Below are positions 25,092-34,639 of a stretch of DNA of 64,000 nucleotides, one piece after another. The translations under genes and the position numbers were made by a program. Below the pieces are notes generated by a model that did no database searches, was not told the origin of the DNA, and saw nothing but the letters and a program-made list of their open reading frames with translations. How positions within the stretch are numbered: the stretch's first letter is position 1; the number at the start of each line of letters is the position of its first letter. Origin of the DNA: Romboutsia sp. CE17 (GTDB taxonomy: Bacteria > Bacillota > Clostridia > Peptostreptococcales > Peptostreptococcaceae); contig NZ_CP051144.1 in NCBI RefSeq assembly GCF_012317385.1, positions 2,294,001-2,358,000 on the forward strand, written 5' to 3'.

Positions 25092-25859
25092 TTAACTAAT
25101 ATAAGATTTTAATTTAGATAATACTTTCTTTTCTATTCTAGAAACTTGTACCTGAGATATATTAAGTATATCTCCAATCTCGCTTTGAGTTTTATCTTCA
25201 AAGTATCTAAGTACAATTATTTGTCTTTCTCTCTTTTCTAGTTTATTTAATATTTGTTTTAATAAAAGATTATCAATTACTTTCTCTTCTTCACTTTCAC
25301 CTTTTAAACTTATTTTATCAATTAAACAAATTGGCGAACCTTCTTCTTCATGAATTACGCCATGAAGATATTCTACAGAGAAATTTGCCTCCATTGCCAT
25401 TACTAAATCTTCTTTTTCTATATCTAATTCATGTGCTATTTCATCTATAGTTGGCTCTCTTCCTAACTTTTTCGTTAATATTTCTGTTTGTGACTTAGCT
25501 TTTATAGCTGTTTGTTTTAACGACCTAGAAACCTTAACCATACCATCATCCCTAAGATATCTTTTTATCTCTCCCAATATCATTGGAACAGCATAAGTCG
25601 AAAACTTAACATTAAACTTAGAATCAAACTTATATATAGATTTAATTAATCCAATAGATCCTAATTGGAATAAATCATCTCTTTCATACCCTATATTAGA
25701 AAATTTACTTATAACACTTCTAACTAAACCTAAGTTATTTTTTATCAAAATTTCCTTGGCTTCTTCGTCATTTTCCTTTTGAACTTTTTCTATTAATTCA
25801 AGTGTCTCTTCGTGGCTGAGTAATTTCTTTTTATCTTCTTTATTTGCAGTTATCCCCAT
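25092..25859 (-). CDS. sigF: RNA polymerase sigma factor sigma-F
   Basis: Sigma-F (SpoIIAC) directs early forespore transcription. The 255-aa protein shows sigma-70 region 2 (YERDDLFQLGSIGLIKSIYKF at about 58-78, then KFSTYAVPMILGEIKRYLRDD), region 3 with VKVSRSLKQTA, and region 4 with the helix-turn-helix KTQSEIGDILNISQVQVSRIE. It is third in the spoIIAA-AB-sigF operon, 26 bases after spoIIAB. Its activity would be held by SpoIIAB and released by dephosphorylated SpoIIAA. Confidence 0.96.
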   Translation of the reverse strand: MGITANKEDKKKLLSHEETLELIEKVQKENDEEAKEILIKNNLGLVRSVISKFSNIGYERDDLFQLGSIGLIKSIYKFDSKFNVKFSTYAVPMILGEIKRYLRDDGMVKVSRSLKQTAIKAKSQTEILTKKLGREPTIDEIAHELDIEKEDLVMAMEANFSVEYLHGVIHEEEGSPICLIDKISLKGESEEEKVIDNLLLKQILNKLEKRERQIIVLRYFEDKTQSEIGDILNISQVQVSRIEKKVLSKLKSYIS

Positions 25860-25885
25860 AATAAAACCTCTATTCTCTTTGGATT

Positions 25886-26314
25886 TTATTTAGGTAAGTT
25901 TATATTTTTTTGCATAATTACTTTTGTCCCTTTGTTTTTAATAGAACTTACCTTTACATCATCCATAAAGCTTTCCATAACAGAAAATCCCATTCCTGAT
26001 CTCTCAAGCTCTGGCTTTGACGTATATAACGGTTGCATAGCCAAGTCTACATCTTCTATTCCATTTCCTTCATCTTCTACTATTATTTCTATATTATTGC
26101 CTTCTAACTTACATTTTAAATATACAAACTTTGATTCATCTTCATCGTAACCATGGATAATAGCATTAGTCACTGCTTCCGATACTGCTGTTTTTATATC
26201 TGCTATCTCGTCTAATGTAGGATCTAATTTTGCTGCAAAGGATGCTGCTATAACCCTTGCTAAACTTTCATTTTCAGATTTGGCAGAAAACTTCACTTCC
26301 ATAATATTACTCAT
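25886..26314 (-). CDS. spoIIAB: anti-sigma-F factor / SpoIIAA kinase
   Basis: This GHKL-fold serine kinase binds sigma-F or phosphorylates SpoIIAA. The N box is EAVTNAIIHGYD (about 46-57) and the G1 box DEGNGIED near 80-87; GMGFSVMESF follows near 107-116. Length 142 aa. It starts 13 bases after the spoIIAA stop. Confidence 0.96.
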   Translation of the reverse strand: MSNIMEVKFSAKSENESLARVIAASFAAKLDPTLDEIADIKTAVSEAVTNAIIHGYDEDESKFVYLKCKLEGNNIEIIVEDEGNGIEDVDLAMQPLYTSKPELERSGMGFSVMESFMDDVKVSSIKNKGTKVIMQKNINLPK

Positions 26315-26327
26315 TAATTTTTCCCCC

Positions 26328-26663
26328 TTACAAAGAACTTAATGCTTCTTCATATGTACTATATACATTTATTATTTTGTTCATCCCAGATAAGTCAAAG
26401 ACTTTTTTTACCCTTGAATTTATATTTATTACTGACACTTTTCCTTTTTCACTGGAGATTTTTTTATATCTGCCTATTATTACACCAATTCCTGAAGAAT
26501 CCATAAAATTAATATTCTCAAAATCAAAAATTATATTTTTTACTGGCTTTGTCATTAATATATCATCAAGTTCTTCCCTAATAGGTCTTGATACATGATG
26601 ATCTAATTCTGTCATTTCAAACTTAACTAGTAAGTTTTTGTTATTCAATGAGTATCTTACCAT
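26328..26663 (-). CDS. spoIIAA: anti-anti-sigma factor SpoIIAA
   Basis: A 111-aa STAS-domain protein with the phosphorylatable serine in FMDSSGIGVIIGRY (about 53-66). Dephosphorylated SpoIIAA frees sigma-F from SpoIIAB. It is the first gene of the operon. A sigma-H-like promoter lies about 55 bases upstream of the ATG. Confidence 0.95.
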   Translation of the reverse strand: MVRYSLNNKNLLVKFEMTELDHHVSRPIREELDDILMTKPVKNIIFDFENINFMDSSGIGVIIGRYKKISSEKGKVSVININSRVKKVFDLSGMNKIINVYSTYEEALSSL

Positions 26664-26716
26664 TGTTTTTCCCCCTACTTTAAATTACATTAATTAAAAC
26701 TACTAACCTGTAATCT

Positions 26717-26744
26717 ATTCTATTAGGGTATTTTTTTATCCTTC
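26717..26744 (-). promoter_or_regulatory. sigma-H-like promoter of the spoIIA operon
   Basis: On the minus strand GAAGGATAA, 14 bases, then AGAAT fits the sigma-H consensus RWAGGAWWT-N14-HGAAT at all but the last base of the -35. The spoIIA operon is known to be sigma-H- and Spo0A-dependent in Bacillus. No Spo0A box was found nearby. Confidence 0.65.
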
Positions 26745-26756
26745 AATGAATTTTAA

Positions 26757-28748
26757 CTAGTTTTGTTTTATTATGTCTACAAAGGTTTCGTTATAAGTTA
26801 TTTGACCACCAATATCTGATACACCACTACTTGCAACAAAGTTAGGATTGCCATGCTTTTTCCACCATCCAACATACATCTGAATGACATTATCTTTTAC
26901 ACTATCATCTATCTTTATTTGTACATTAATTTTTCCATTTTCAGATTGAAGGCATACAATCTCATCATCCGCTATATTTCTAATTATTGCCATTCTGTTA
27001 TTTATATATGCAGTAGATATTCCTTTTTTATCCATATAATGTTGACTAAATAGAGAATCCTTATGATGTGTTGTTATTAACCTAAGTTTATTACCTTTTA
27101 TGCTCTTTGGTGATTTATATTTTGGTATAGGCGTTAACCCTAAATCTTTTAGCTCCTCTGAATATAGCTCAAATTTTCCAGATTTGGTTTTAAATTTTTT
27201 ATCTTCCCAGGGAATACTTTTATGTATTGTAATATAATCATTTTTTATTCTCTCTAATGAAATTGTTTTATCCACTAATTTTAATGGTTCTATGACTTTA
27301 TTTAAGTACTCTTCTTTTGATACCTGTGGATAATTATTTAATTTCATAACTTTAGCTAATTCTCTAAAGAAATAATACTCATCCATAAGTATGTTTCTTG
27401 GCTCTACAGCTCTTTCATTATAGGTTATATAAGGATTAAGCATAGAACTAAAAAGTAAATCATCACTTTCTAAAGTCGTCGAACTTGGTATAAATAAATC
27501 ACATTTACTAGCTGTATCAGTCATAAACATGTCAAAGCATACCTTAAAATCAATACTTTCAAAAGATTTTTCTAATTTATTTAAGTTTGGTAGCTGGTTT
27601 AGTAAATTACTTTTTACTATAACTGCCATCTTAATAGAAACGTTATTCACATTATCTACTGTATTTTTGTGTGAATTGTCAATAAATTCGCCCAACTTAT
27701 GCACATTAAACTCACGTCCTTGTGAATAAGTTTTACTGTTATATGGATCTGTATTTAATAAATCTGGATAAACTTTATTAGCGTAATTAACACCACCACC
27801 TGAATATCCAATTTGTCCAGTTATAGCTCCTAATGCATCTATTGCTCTAATTGTATTTCCACCATTAGTATATTTTTGCATTCCATAACCTAACCAAATC
27901 GAACTATATTTTTCGCAATAAAGTTTAGATAACTCTTTAATTATGCTTATTTCAATACCACATTCATTTGATAAATAGTCTAAATCTAAAGTATCTAAGT
28001 AATATTTATATTCTTTAAAACCTATTACATTAGAATTTATATAATCTACATCTTGCATATTATTTTCTATAATAATTTTAGCCATTGCCATTGCAAGAGC
28101 CCCGTCTGTTCCTGGATTAATCTGAACATAGTAATCTGCTATATTTGCTGTAGCAGTTTTTATAGGATCTATTACTATTATACGAGTTCCTTTTTTCTTA
28201 GCTTGTTGTATCATTTGCATTGTATGTATAGTTGTGTAAGCTGGATTCCTACCCCATATAAATATATTCTTGCTATTCTTCATATCTTCTAAAGAATGCC
28301 CTCTAACATCTCCAAAATCGTATTTTTGTGCTTTGATACCTGCACTCCAACAAGGTCCCCCTTTTTGAGTACTTACTCCTCCATAAAAGTTAAAAAATAT
28401 TTCTCCTATGGATTTTAATAATGATCCATTTCCATATTGTTCATAGTATAAAACTGATTTTGAAGAATATTTATCCCTATAATAGATAAGCTTCTTAGCC
28501 ATTATATCTATGGCTTCTTCAAAAGTAATTTCTTCCCATTTTCCATTTACCTTTAATAATGGCTTATAAATCCTCTCTGGATGATATAATCTATCTAAAT
28601 GAGCTCTCCCTTTGCTACAAATAAATCCTTTTGTAAAAGGATGCTCCTTATCTCCTTCAATTTTAACAACTTTACCATCTTCTACATGAACCTTTAGTCT
28701 ACAAGCATCAAAACAATCTAAAGTACAACCTTGACTAATAACCTTCAT
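26757..28748 (-). CDS. molybdopterin-dependent oxidoreductase, formate dehydrogenase-like
   Basis: A member of the DMSO-reductase / formate dehydrogenase superfamily (663 aa). The N-terminal Fe4S4 motif is C8-x3-C12-x3-C16-x27-C44. Mo-bis-MGD-binding segments follow (IFIWGRNPAYT, VIDPIKTATA), and a C-terminal molydopterin dinucleotide domain begins near 545. There is no TAT signal, so it is cytoplasmic. No partner electron-transfer subunit and no Mo-cofactor gene lies next to it. The substrate cannot be assigned; formate, polysulfide-type or hydratase-like activities are possible. No selenocysteine codon was noticed. Confidence 0.82.
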   Translation of the reverse strand: MKVISQGCTLDCFDACRLKVHVEDGKVVKIEGDKEHPFTKGFICSKGRAHLDRLYHPERIYKPLLKVNGKWEEITFEEAIDIMAKKLIYYRDKYSSKSVLYYEQYGNGSLLKSIGEIFFNFYGGVSTQKGGPCWSAGIKAQKYDFGDVRGHSLEDMKNSKNIFIWGRNPAYTTIHTMQMIQQAKKKGTRIIVIDPIKTATANIADYYVQINPGTDGALAMAMAKIIIENNMQDVDYINSNVIGFKEYKYYLDTLDLDYLSNECGIEISIIKELSKLYCEKYSSIWLGYGMQKYTNGGNTIRAIDALGAITGQIGYSGGGVNYANKVYPDLLNTDPYNSKTYSQGREFNVHKLGEFIDNSHKNTVDNVNNVSIKMAVIVKSNLLNQLPNLNKLEKSFESIDFKVCFDMFMTDTASKCDLFIPSSTTLESDDLLFSSMLNPYITYNERAVEPRNILMDEYYFFRELAKVMKLNNYPQVSKEEYLNKVIEPLKLVDKTISLERIKNDYITIHKSIPWEDKKFKTKSGKFELYSEELKDLGLTPIPKYKSPKSIKGNKLRLITTHHKDSLFSQHYMDKKGISTAYINNRMAIIRNIADDEIVCLQSENGKINVQIKIDDSVKDNVIQMYVGWWKKHGNPNFVASSGVSDIGGQITYNETFVDIIKQN

Positions 28749-28799
28749 CTGCTATCCTCCTACTTTAATATTTATATCTAAGTATATAGATAAAATAAA

Positions 28800-28874
28800 G
28801 GAGCGTAAATATAATTTTCATTATATCTACAGCATATTTCAGCCGTATGATATGAAAATTAACATTTACGCTCC
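28800..28874. terminator. long hairpin between DEAD-box and oxidoreductase genes
   Basis: A 75-base near-continuous hairpin: outer stem GGAGCGTAAAT / ATTTACGCTCC, then TAATTTTCAT / ATGAAAATTA, then an inner ACGGC / GCTGT. T-rich sequence follows on the minus strand. It follows the DEAD-box gene and precedes the oxidoreductase, so it is either a strong terminator or a structured leader of the latter. Confidence 0.65.
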
Positions 28875-28906
28875 ATTCTAAATAAAACTAATTAAAACAA
28901 TATTAT

Positions 28907-30532
28907 TTATTTCTTTTTCTTATTTGCTTTTTCTATATTAACTTTATTTCCTTTTATTTTTGTATCTTTAACACTTTCTAATACTTTCTTAACATTTTGC
29001 TTAGGTACTTCAACGAAAGTATATTTGTCATATATATCTATAGTTCCTATTAACTTACCAGATATTCCAGCTTCACCAGCTATAGCACCTAATATATCTT
29101 TTGCTTGAACTCTTTGGTTTCTACCAACGTTTATAAATAATCTAACCATTCCATCTTTAGCACCAGTATCTGATCCTTTTCTGTTGCGATCTCTTTTATC
29201 TCTATTTCTTGATGGTTCTTCTATTATTTCTTCCTTTTCCTCATGACCTAATGCTAACTTCACTAATGCTGCAGCTACATCTATAACTTCAACATCAGAT
29301 TCATTACAGAATCCTTCTAACCATTGTAATTGCTTAGTTAAATTACCTTCATCCATTATTCCTTTAACTTCCTTGAAGAAAGCACTGACTTTCTTTTCTT
29401 CAACGTCAGCTACTGATGGTATACTATGTTTCACTAATTTAGCCTTAGTATATCTTTCTATATCTCTCATTTTTCTCATTTCTTTTCCAAATACGAAACT
29501 GAAAGATACTCCTGTTCTACCTGCACGACCAGTTCTACCTATTCTGTGAACATAGTATTCTTCATCTTGTGGTAAGTCATAGTTAAATACTGCTTCAACA
29601 TCATCTACATCTATACCTCTTGCTGCAACATCTGTAGCAACTAATATATCTATAGTACCTTGTCTAAACTTATCCATTACTATATCTCTTTGAGTTTGCT
29701 TTAAATCTCCGTGTAAAGCATCTGCAAAGTAACCTCTAGCTTGTAATTCACTTACTAGCTCATCAGCACCTCTTTTTGTATTAGTAAATACTACTGACAA
29801 CTTAGGGTTGTATACATCTATTAATCTACATAATACTTCTAACTTATTAGCATTTCTTGTTTCTATATAGTATTGTGATATATTTGGTACAGTTATCTCT
29901 TTTCTTACTATCTTTATGTGTTCTGGGTTATTTTGATACTTTTTAGTTAAATCTAATATCCCTTTTGGCATAGTTGCTGAGAAGAATGTAGTTTGTCTAT
30001 CTTCTGGAGTTTTATTTAATATCATTTCTATATCTTCTCTGAATCCCATGTCTAACATTTCATCTGCTTCATCTAATATAAGCATTTTTACATTGTCCAT
30101 TTTTAATGTTTTTCTATTTATGTGGTCAATTACACGTCCTGGAGTTCCTATTATTATTTGTACTCCGCCTTTTAGTGATTTTATTTGTCTATCTATTGGT
30201 TGTCCACCATAAACTGGTAATGATTTTATTCCGTGCATATATTTAGATAATTTTTTTATTTCTTTAGAAACCTGAATAGCAAGTTCTCTAGTAGGACAAA
30301 GTACTACTGCTTGTAAACTTTTATTTTCTGGGTCTATTGTTTCTAATATAGGTATACTGAACGCAGCTGTTTTTCCCGTCCCAGTTTGCGCTTGTCCTAT
30401 AACATCTTTCCCAGATAATATTACAGGTATTGATTGTGCTTGTATTGGTGATGGTTCCTCAAACCCCATGTCCGCTATTGCCCTTTTTATGTTCTCGCTA
30501 ATTGGTAAATCTTCAAATTTAGTTATATTCAT
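28907..30532 (-). CDS. DEAD-box RNA helicase (DeaD/DbpA/CshA type)
   Basis: An ATP-dependent RNA helicase of 541 aa. The Q motif is near 23-37, motif I AQTGTGKT near 48-55, PTRELA near 81, DEAD near 153-156, SAT near 184 and HRIGRTGRAGR near 327-337. The C-terminus has a DbpA-type RNA-binding domain (VRLFINVGRNQRVQAKDILG near 465) and a Lys-rich tail. Proteins of this layout help ribosome assembly and RNA turnover at low temperature. It is a single gene. Confidence 0.93.
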   Translation of the reverse strand: MNITKFEDLPISENIKRAIADMGFEEPSPIQAQSIPVILSGKDVIGQAQTGTGKTAAFSIPILETIDPENKSLQAVVLCPTRELAIQVSKEIKKLSKYMHGIKSLPVYGGQPIDRQIKSLKGGVQIIIGTPGRVIDHINRKTLKMDNVKMLILDEADEMLDMGFREDIEMILNKTPEDRQTTFFSATMPKGILDLTKKYQNNPEHIKIVRKEITVPNISQYYIETRNANKLEVLCRLIDVYNPKLSVVFTNTKRGADELVSELQARGYFADALHGDLKQTQRDIVMDKFRQGTIDILVATDVAARGIDVDDVEAVFNYDLPQDEEYYVHRIGRTGRAGRTGVSFSFVFGKEMRKMRDIERYTKAKLVKHSIPSVADVEEKKVSAFFKEVKGIMDEGNLTKQLQWLEGFCNESDVEVIDVAAALVKLALGHEEKEEIIEEPSRNRDKRDRNRKGSDTGAKDGMVRLFINVGRNQRVQAKDILGAIAGEAGISGKLIGTIDIYDKYTFVEVPKQNVKKVLESVKDTKIKGNKVNIEKANKKKK

Positions 30533-30683
30533 ATATTATTTCCTTTCCGTAATCAATTAATCTTAACCTATCCATTATATCTTTATTTTGATTAATATGC
30601 AATTAATATTTTACCACTTAGTATTTATTATGTACAATTTGAGGAACCTTATAATTTAAATATGTATTTATTATTTTATTATT

Positions 30684-31649
30684 TTAAACCATATACATAA
30701 AATATAATGTAGATATATATGTTCCATAAATTAATAAAAGCATCAATCCTTGAAATCTATATATTTTGTTGCTTTTTATTGTTGGTAATATAAGAATTAA
30801 AACTAATGCTATCATAAATAGATAATCAATACTTGAATTTTGAGATAAAATAGGTATATCATTTGGTATTGACGATAAAGCTATTACAGAAGTTATATTT
30901 AGTATATTTGCACCTAATATATTTCCTACCGATATAGCATGATGTTTTTTCTTAATAGCAGTCAAAGATGAGACTAACTCTGGCAAAGATGTTCCTAATG
31001 CAATTATTGTAAGGCTTATAATTCCTTCTGGTATACCTATCATTTTAGCAATATCTGATCCACTTTCTACAAGCACCTTTGATCCTATTACCATCATTAT
31101 TAATCCTAGAAAAAATAAAATCATAGTATTTAATAACTCTTTTGATTTAAGTCCTGTATATTCATTCACCTCTTGGCTACTATTAGATTTTATAGATTTT
31201 CCATTTGTAATACTCTTGTAATTTGTATACATAAATATAGATAATATTATTAAAAGAACTATTGTATCTGATCCATTTATAGATCCATCTAACCCACATA
31301 CCATTAAGCTTATAATTGAGATTAATAATATTGTAGATTTTGATATGAACATTTTCCTATCAACTTTAAATGGACTTATAAATGCAACTAAACCTAATAT
31401 TAATCCCGTGTTACATATTATTGATCCTACTGCATTTCCTAGGCTCATAGTTGTTTGATCATTTAAAGATGCACACATTGATACCGTAAGTTCTGGCAGA
31501 GTTGTTGCAAAACTTACTATTGTAGCACCTAAAATCAACTCTGATATATGCGTTTTCTTACCTATTTCAACTGTGCAATTTATAAATATATCTGCTCCTT
31601 TAGTTATCAATACAAATCCTACTAAAAATAAAATTATTGTTATTAGCAC
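30684..31649 (-). CDS. CaCA-family Na+/Ca2+-type antiporter (YrbG-like)
   Basis: A membrane exchanger of 321 aa with about ten helices in two inverted halves. The alpha-repeat motifs are GATIVSFATTLPELTVS (about 43-59) and ALGTSLPELVSSL (near 217-229), each with the ion-binding Glu. YrbG-like proteins exchange Ca2+ (or other cations) for Na+ or H+. The cytoplasmic loop between halves (about 150-168) is short. Single gene, divergent from pflB. Confidence 0.88.
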   Translation of the reverse strand: MLITIILFLVGFVLITKGADIFINCTVEIGKKTHISELILGATIVSFATTLPELTVSMCASLNDQTTMSLGNAVGSIICNTGLILGLVAFISPFKVDRKMFISKSTILLISIISLMVCGLDGSINGSDTIVLLIILSIFMYTNYKSITNGKSIKSNSSQEVNEYTGLKSKELLNTMILFFLGLIMMVIGSKVLVESGSDIAKMIGIPEGIISLTIIALGTSLPELVSSLTAIKKKHHAISVGNILGANILNITSVIALSSIPNDIPILSQNSSIDYLFMIALVLILILPTIKSNKIYRFQGLMLLLIYGTYISTLYFMYMV

Positions 31650-32001
31650 TTAATCCCCTCCCCTCATATTTAATAATTATTCACATTTGTCCTACATATG
31701 CATATTAATCTTCATATCATAATTTATTTTCTTATATTTTTATTAAAACTTCATGTTTAAACTCATTTTTAAGGGGAATATATATAACATAAAAATACAC
31801 AATACAAATAGATAATTAATGATATACGTTTATATTAAATATAAATACAAAATTACTTATAAATTTTGTATACAAAATACCGATTTTATGGTATTATCTA
31901 ATTGTTAAAAAAAAATCTAGCTAGATATAAATTTATATAATAAAACTTATTTTTATTTTAGGTTCTAAATTATACCTGACTTAAACAAGGAGGATTTCAC
32001 T
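31650..32001 (+). promoter_or_regulatory. pflB upstream region with perfect palindrome
   Basis: An AT-rich gap of about 350 bases. It contains ATTTTGTATACAAAAT (31863-31878), a perfect 16-base palindrome whose core TTGTATACAA recurs upstream of pflA. A TATTAT lies about 15 bases downstream, so a bound protein would overlap the promoter. The symmetric GT...AC core is like GntR-family operators (inference). Nothing else structured was seen. Confidence 0.45.
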
Positions 32002-34239
32002 ATGACAATGAATGCATGGGAAGGCTTTAAAACTGGTAGATGGACTAAAGAAATAGATGTTAGAGGGTTCATCCAAGATAACTACACTCCATATGAAGGA
32101 GATGACTCTTTCTTAGCTGGTGCTACAGAGAACACTAAAAAACTTTGGGCAGAAGTTATGGAATTATTCAAAAAAGAAAGAGAAAATGGCGGTACTTTAG
32201 ACGTTGATACTAAAACTGTTTCTGGAATAGATGCTTACGCTCCAGGATATATAAATAAAGATTTAGAAACAATCGTTGGTTTACAAACAGATGCTCCACT
32301 TAAGAGAGCTGTTATGCCATACGGTGGTATAAGAATGGTTGAGTCTTCTTGTAAGGCTTATGGATACGAGTGTGATCCAGAAATAAGTGAAATATTCACT
32401 AAATACAGAAAAACTCATAACCAAGGTGTATTCGATGCTTACACTTCTGAAATGAGAGCTGCTAGAAGATCTGGTATAATAACAGGACTTCCAGATGCTT
32501 ACGGAAGAGGTAGAATAATAGGAGACTACAGAAGAGTTGCTCTTTACGGTGTTGATAGATTAATAGAAGATAAAATAGCTCAAAAAGATTCTTTAGAAGT
32601 TTCTTGCATGGACGAGAACACTATAAGATTAAGAGAAGAAATATCTGAGCAAATAAGAGCTTTAGAAGCTTTAAAAAGAATGGCTGAATCTTATGGATTT
32701 GATATATCTAAGCCAGCAACTAACTCAAGAGAAGCTGTACAATGGTTATACTTCGCTTACTTAGCTGCTATAAAAGATCAAAACGGAGCTGCTATGTCTA
32801 TAGGTAGAACTTCTACTTTCTTAGATATATACTTCGAAAGAGATTTAGCTAACGGAACTATAACTGAAGAAGAAGTTCAAGAATTAATGGACCACTTCGT
32901 TATGAAGTTAAGAATGGTTAAATTCTTAAGAACTCCTGACTACAATGATTTATTCTCTGGAGACCCAACTTGGGTAACTGAATCAATCGGTGGTATGGGT
33001 GTTGATGGTAGACCATTAGTAACTAAAAACTCATTCAGAGTTTTAAATACTCTTTATACTCTTGGACCATCTCCAGAACCAAACTTAACAGTATTATGGT
33101 CAACTAAGTTCCCTCAAGGATTCAAAGATTTCTGTTCTAAAGTATCTATAGATACAAGTTCAGTTCAATATGAAAATGACGACTTAATGAGACCTTACTG
33201 GGGAGATGACTACGGTATAGCTTGTTGTGTATCTGCAATGAGAATAGGTAAGCAAATGCAGTTCTTCGGAGCTAGAGTTAACTTAGCTAAGACATTATTA
33301 TACGCAATAAACGGTGGAGTTGATGAGAAGTCTCTTGTTCAAGTTGGACCAAGATTCGAACCAATAACTTCTGAATACTTAGACTACGATGAAGTAATGG
33401 CTAGATTCGAACCATTCACTGATTGGTTAGCTAACCTTTACGTAAATACATTAAACGTAATCCACTACATGCATGATAAGTATTCTTATGAAGCATTAGA
33501 AATGGCTTTACATGATAGAGATGTATTCAGAACTATGGCTTGTGGTATAGCTGGACTTTCAGTTTGTGCTGACTCTTTATCAGCTATAAAATACGCTAAA
33601 GTTAAAACTATAAGAAACGAGCAAGGAATAGCTGTTGACTTCGAAATAGAAGGAGACTATCCAAAGTACGGAAACAACGATGATAGAGCTGATGAAATAG
33701 CTGTATACTTAGTTGAATCTATGATGAACAAAATAAGAAAGAACAAGACTTACAGAGATTCTGTTCATACTCAATCTGTTCTTACTATAACTTCAAACGT
33801 TGTTTATGGTAAGAAAACTGGTAACACTCCTGACGGAAGAAGAGCTGGTGAACCATTTGCTCCAGGAGCTAACCCAATGCACGGAAGAGATACTAACGGA
33901 GCTTTAGCTTCATTAGCATCAGTTGCTAAATTACCATACGAGCATTCTCAAGATGGTATATCTAATACTTTCTCTATAGTACCAGGTGCTTTAGGAAAAG
34001 ATATGAGCGAAAGAATAACTAACTTATCAGCAATGATGGACGGATACTTCGGAGATGGAGCTCATCACTTAAACGTTAACGTATTTGATAGAGCTACTTT
34101 AGAAGATGCTATGGAACATCCAGAAGAATATCCACAATTAACAATAAGAGTTTCAGGATACGCTGTTAACTTCATAAAATTAACAAGAGAACAACAATTA
34201 GACGTTATAAACAGAACATTCCACGGAAAAATGGCTTAA
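32002..34239 (+). CDS. pflB: pyruvate formate-lyase
   Basis: A glycyl-radical enzyme that splits pyruvate + CoA into acetyl-CoA + formate. The adjacent active-site cysteines are C408-C409 (GIACCVSAM), and the radical glycine is G719 (IRVSGYAV). The 745-aa length and whole-length pattern are PFL rather than diol dehydratase or choline lyase. Codon use is unlike its neighbours: strongly biased to TTC, TAC, AAC and AGA, a sign of very high expression. AAGGAGG precedes the ATG. pflA is 400 bases downstream behind its own control region. Confidence 0.97.
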   Translation: MTMNAWEGFKTGRWTKEIDVRGFIQDNYTPYEGDDSFLAGATENTKKLWAEVMELFKKERENGGTLDVDTKTVSGIDAYAPGYINKDLETIVGLQTDAPLKRAVMPYGGIRMVESSCKAYGYECDPEISEIFTKYRKTHNQGVFDAYTSEMRAARRSGIITGLPDAYGRGRIIGDYRRVALYGVDRLIEDKIAQKDSLEVSCMDENTIRLREEISEQIRALEALKRMAESYGFDISKPATNSREAVQWLYFAYLAAIKDQNGAAMSIGRTSTFLDIYFERDLANGTITEEEVQELMDHFVMKLRMVKFLRTPDYNDLFSGDPTWVTESIGGMGVDGRPLVTKNSFRVLNTLYTLGPSPEPNLTVLWSTKFPQGFKDFCSKVSIDTSSVQYENDDLMRPYWGDDYGIACCVSAMRIGKQMQFFGARVNLAKTLLYAINGGVDEKSLVQVGPRFEPITSEYLDYDEVMARFEPFTDWLANLYVNTLNVIHYMHDKYSYEALEMALHDRDVFRTMACGIAGLSVCADSLSAIKYAKVKTIRNEQGIAVDFEIEGDYPKYGNNDDRADEIAVYLVESMMNKIRKNKTYRDSVHTQSVLTITSNVVYGKKTGNTPDGRRAGEPFAPGANPMHGRDTNGALASLASVAKLPYEHSQDGISNTFSIVPGALGKDMSERITNLSAMMDGYFGDGAHHLNVNVFDRATLEDAMEHPEEYPQLTIRVSGYAVNFIKLTREQQLDVINRTFHGKMA

Positions 34240-34320
34240 TTTATAACAGATAATTAACTATACTAATTTTTAAAATTAAATATTACATTCATCCAAGCTA
34301 ATATTTAAATCTTACGTCTT

Positions 34321-34357
34321 AAAGAGTGCAGGCTCATCCACCTGCACTCTTTTTTTA
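34321..34357 (+). terminator. pflB terminator
   Basis: The stem AAAGAGTGCAGG / CCTGCACTCTTT with an 8-base loop is followed by T's. It separates pflB from pflA transcription. Confidence 0.9.
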
Positions 34358-34524
34358 CGTTCAGGTAAGCTATAAACAAATTCTAAGACATTATATATCT
34401 TATATAAAACTTGTTTTAATTGCCTTTTCATGGGTATATAAGTAATATAATACAAGATAAATAAATTTAATATAAATTATAGACTTCGTCTAAAAAATGT
34501 CATATAATTTAATTGTAATAAACT

Positions 34525-34534
34525 TTGTATACAA
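34525..34534 (+). promoter_or_regulatory. TTGTATACAA palindrome upstream of pflA
   Basis: Same 10-base core palindrome as in front of pflB, about 105 bases before the pflA ATG. The 34240-34639 gap otherwise holds the pflB terminator and AT-rich DNA. Shared regulation of the two genes by one dimeric regulator is inferred. Confidence 0.45.
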
Positions 34535-34639
34535 TATATTTTAACCAAAGATACAAATTATATTACACTTAAATCTAAAATTATAATTACTAAATTATAA
34601 TATTTTTAAGATAAAATATATACTTATGAGGTGGATAAG

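Noticed and set aside
28749-28906. Molybdenum-cofactor riboswitch upstream of the molybdoenzyme
   Set aside because: The hairpin lacks the multi-stem core of the Moco RNA motif; a plain long stem is all that can be seen.
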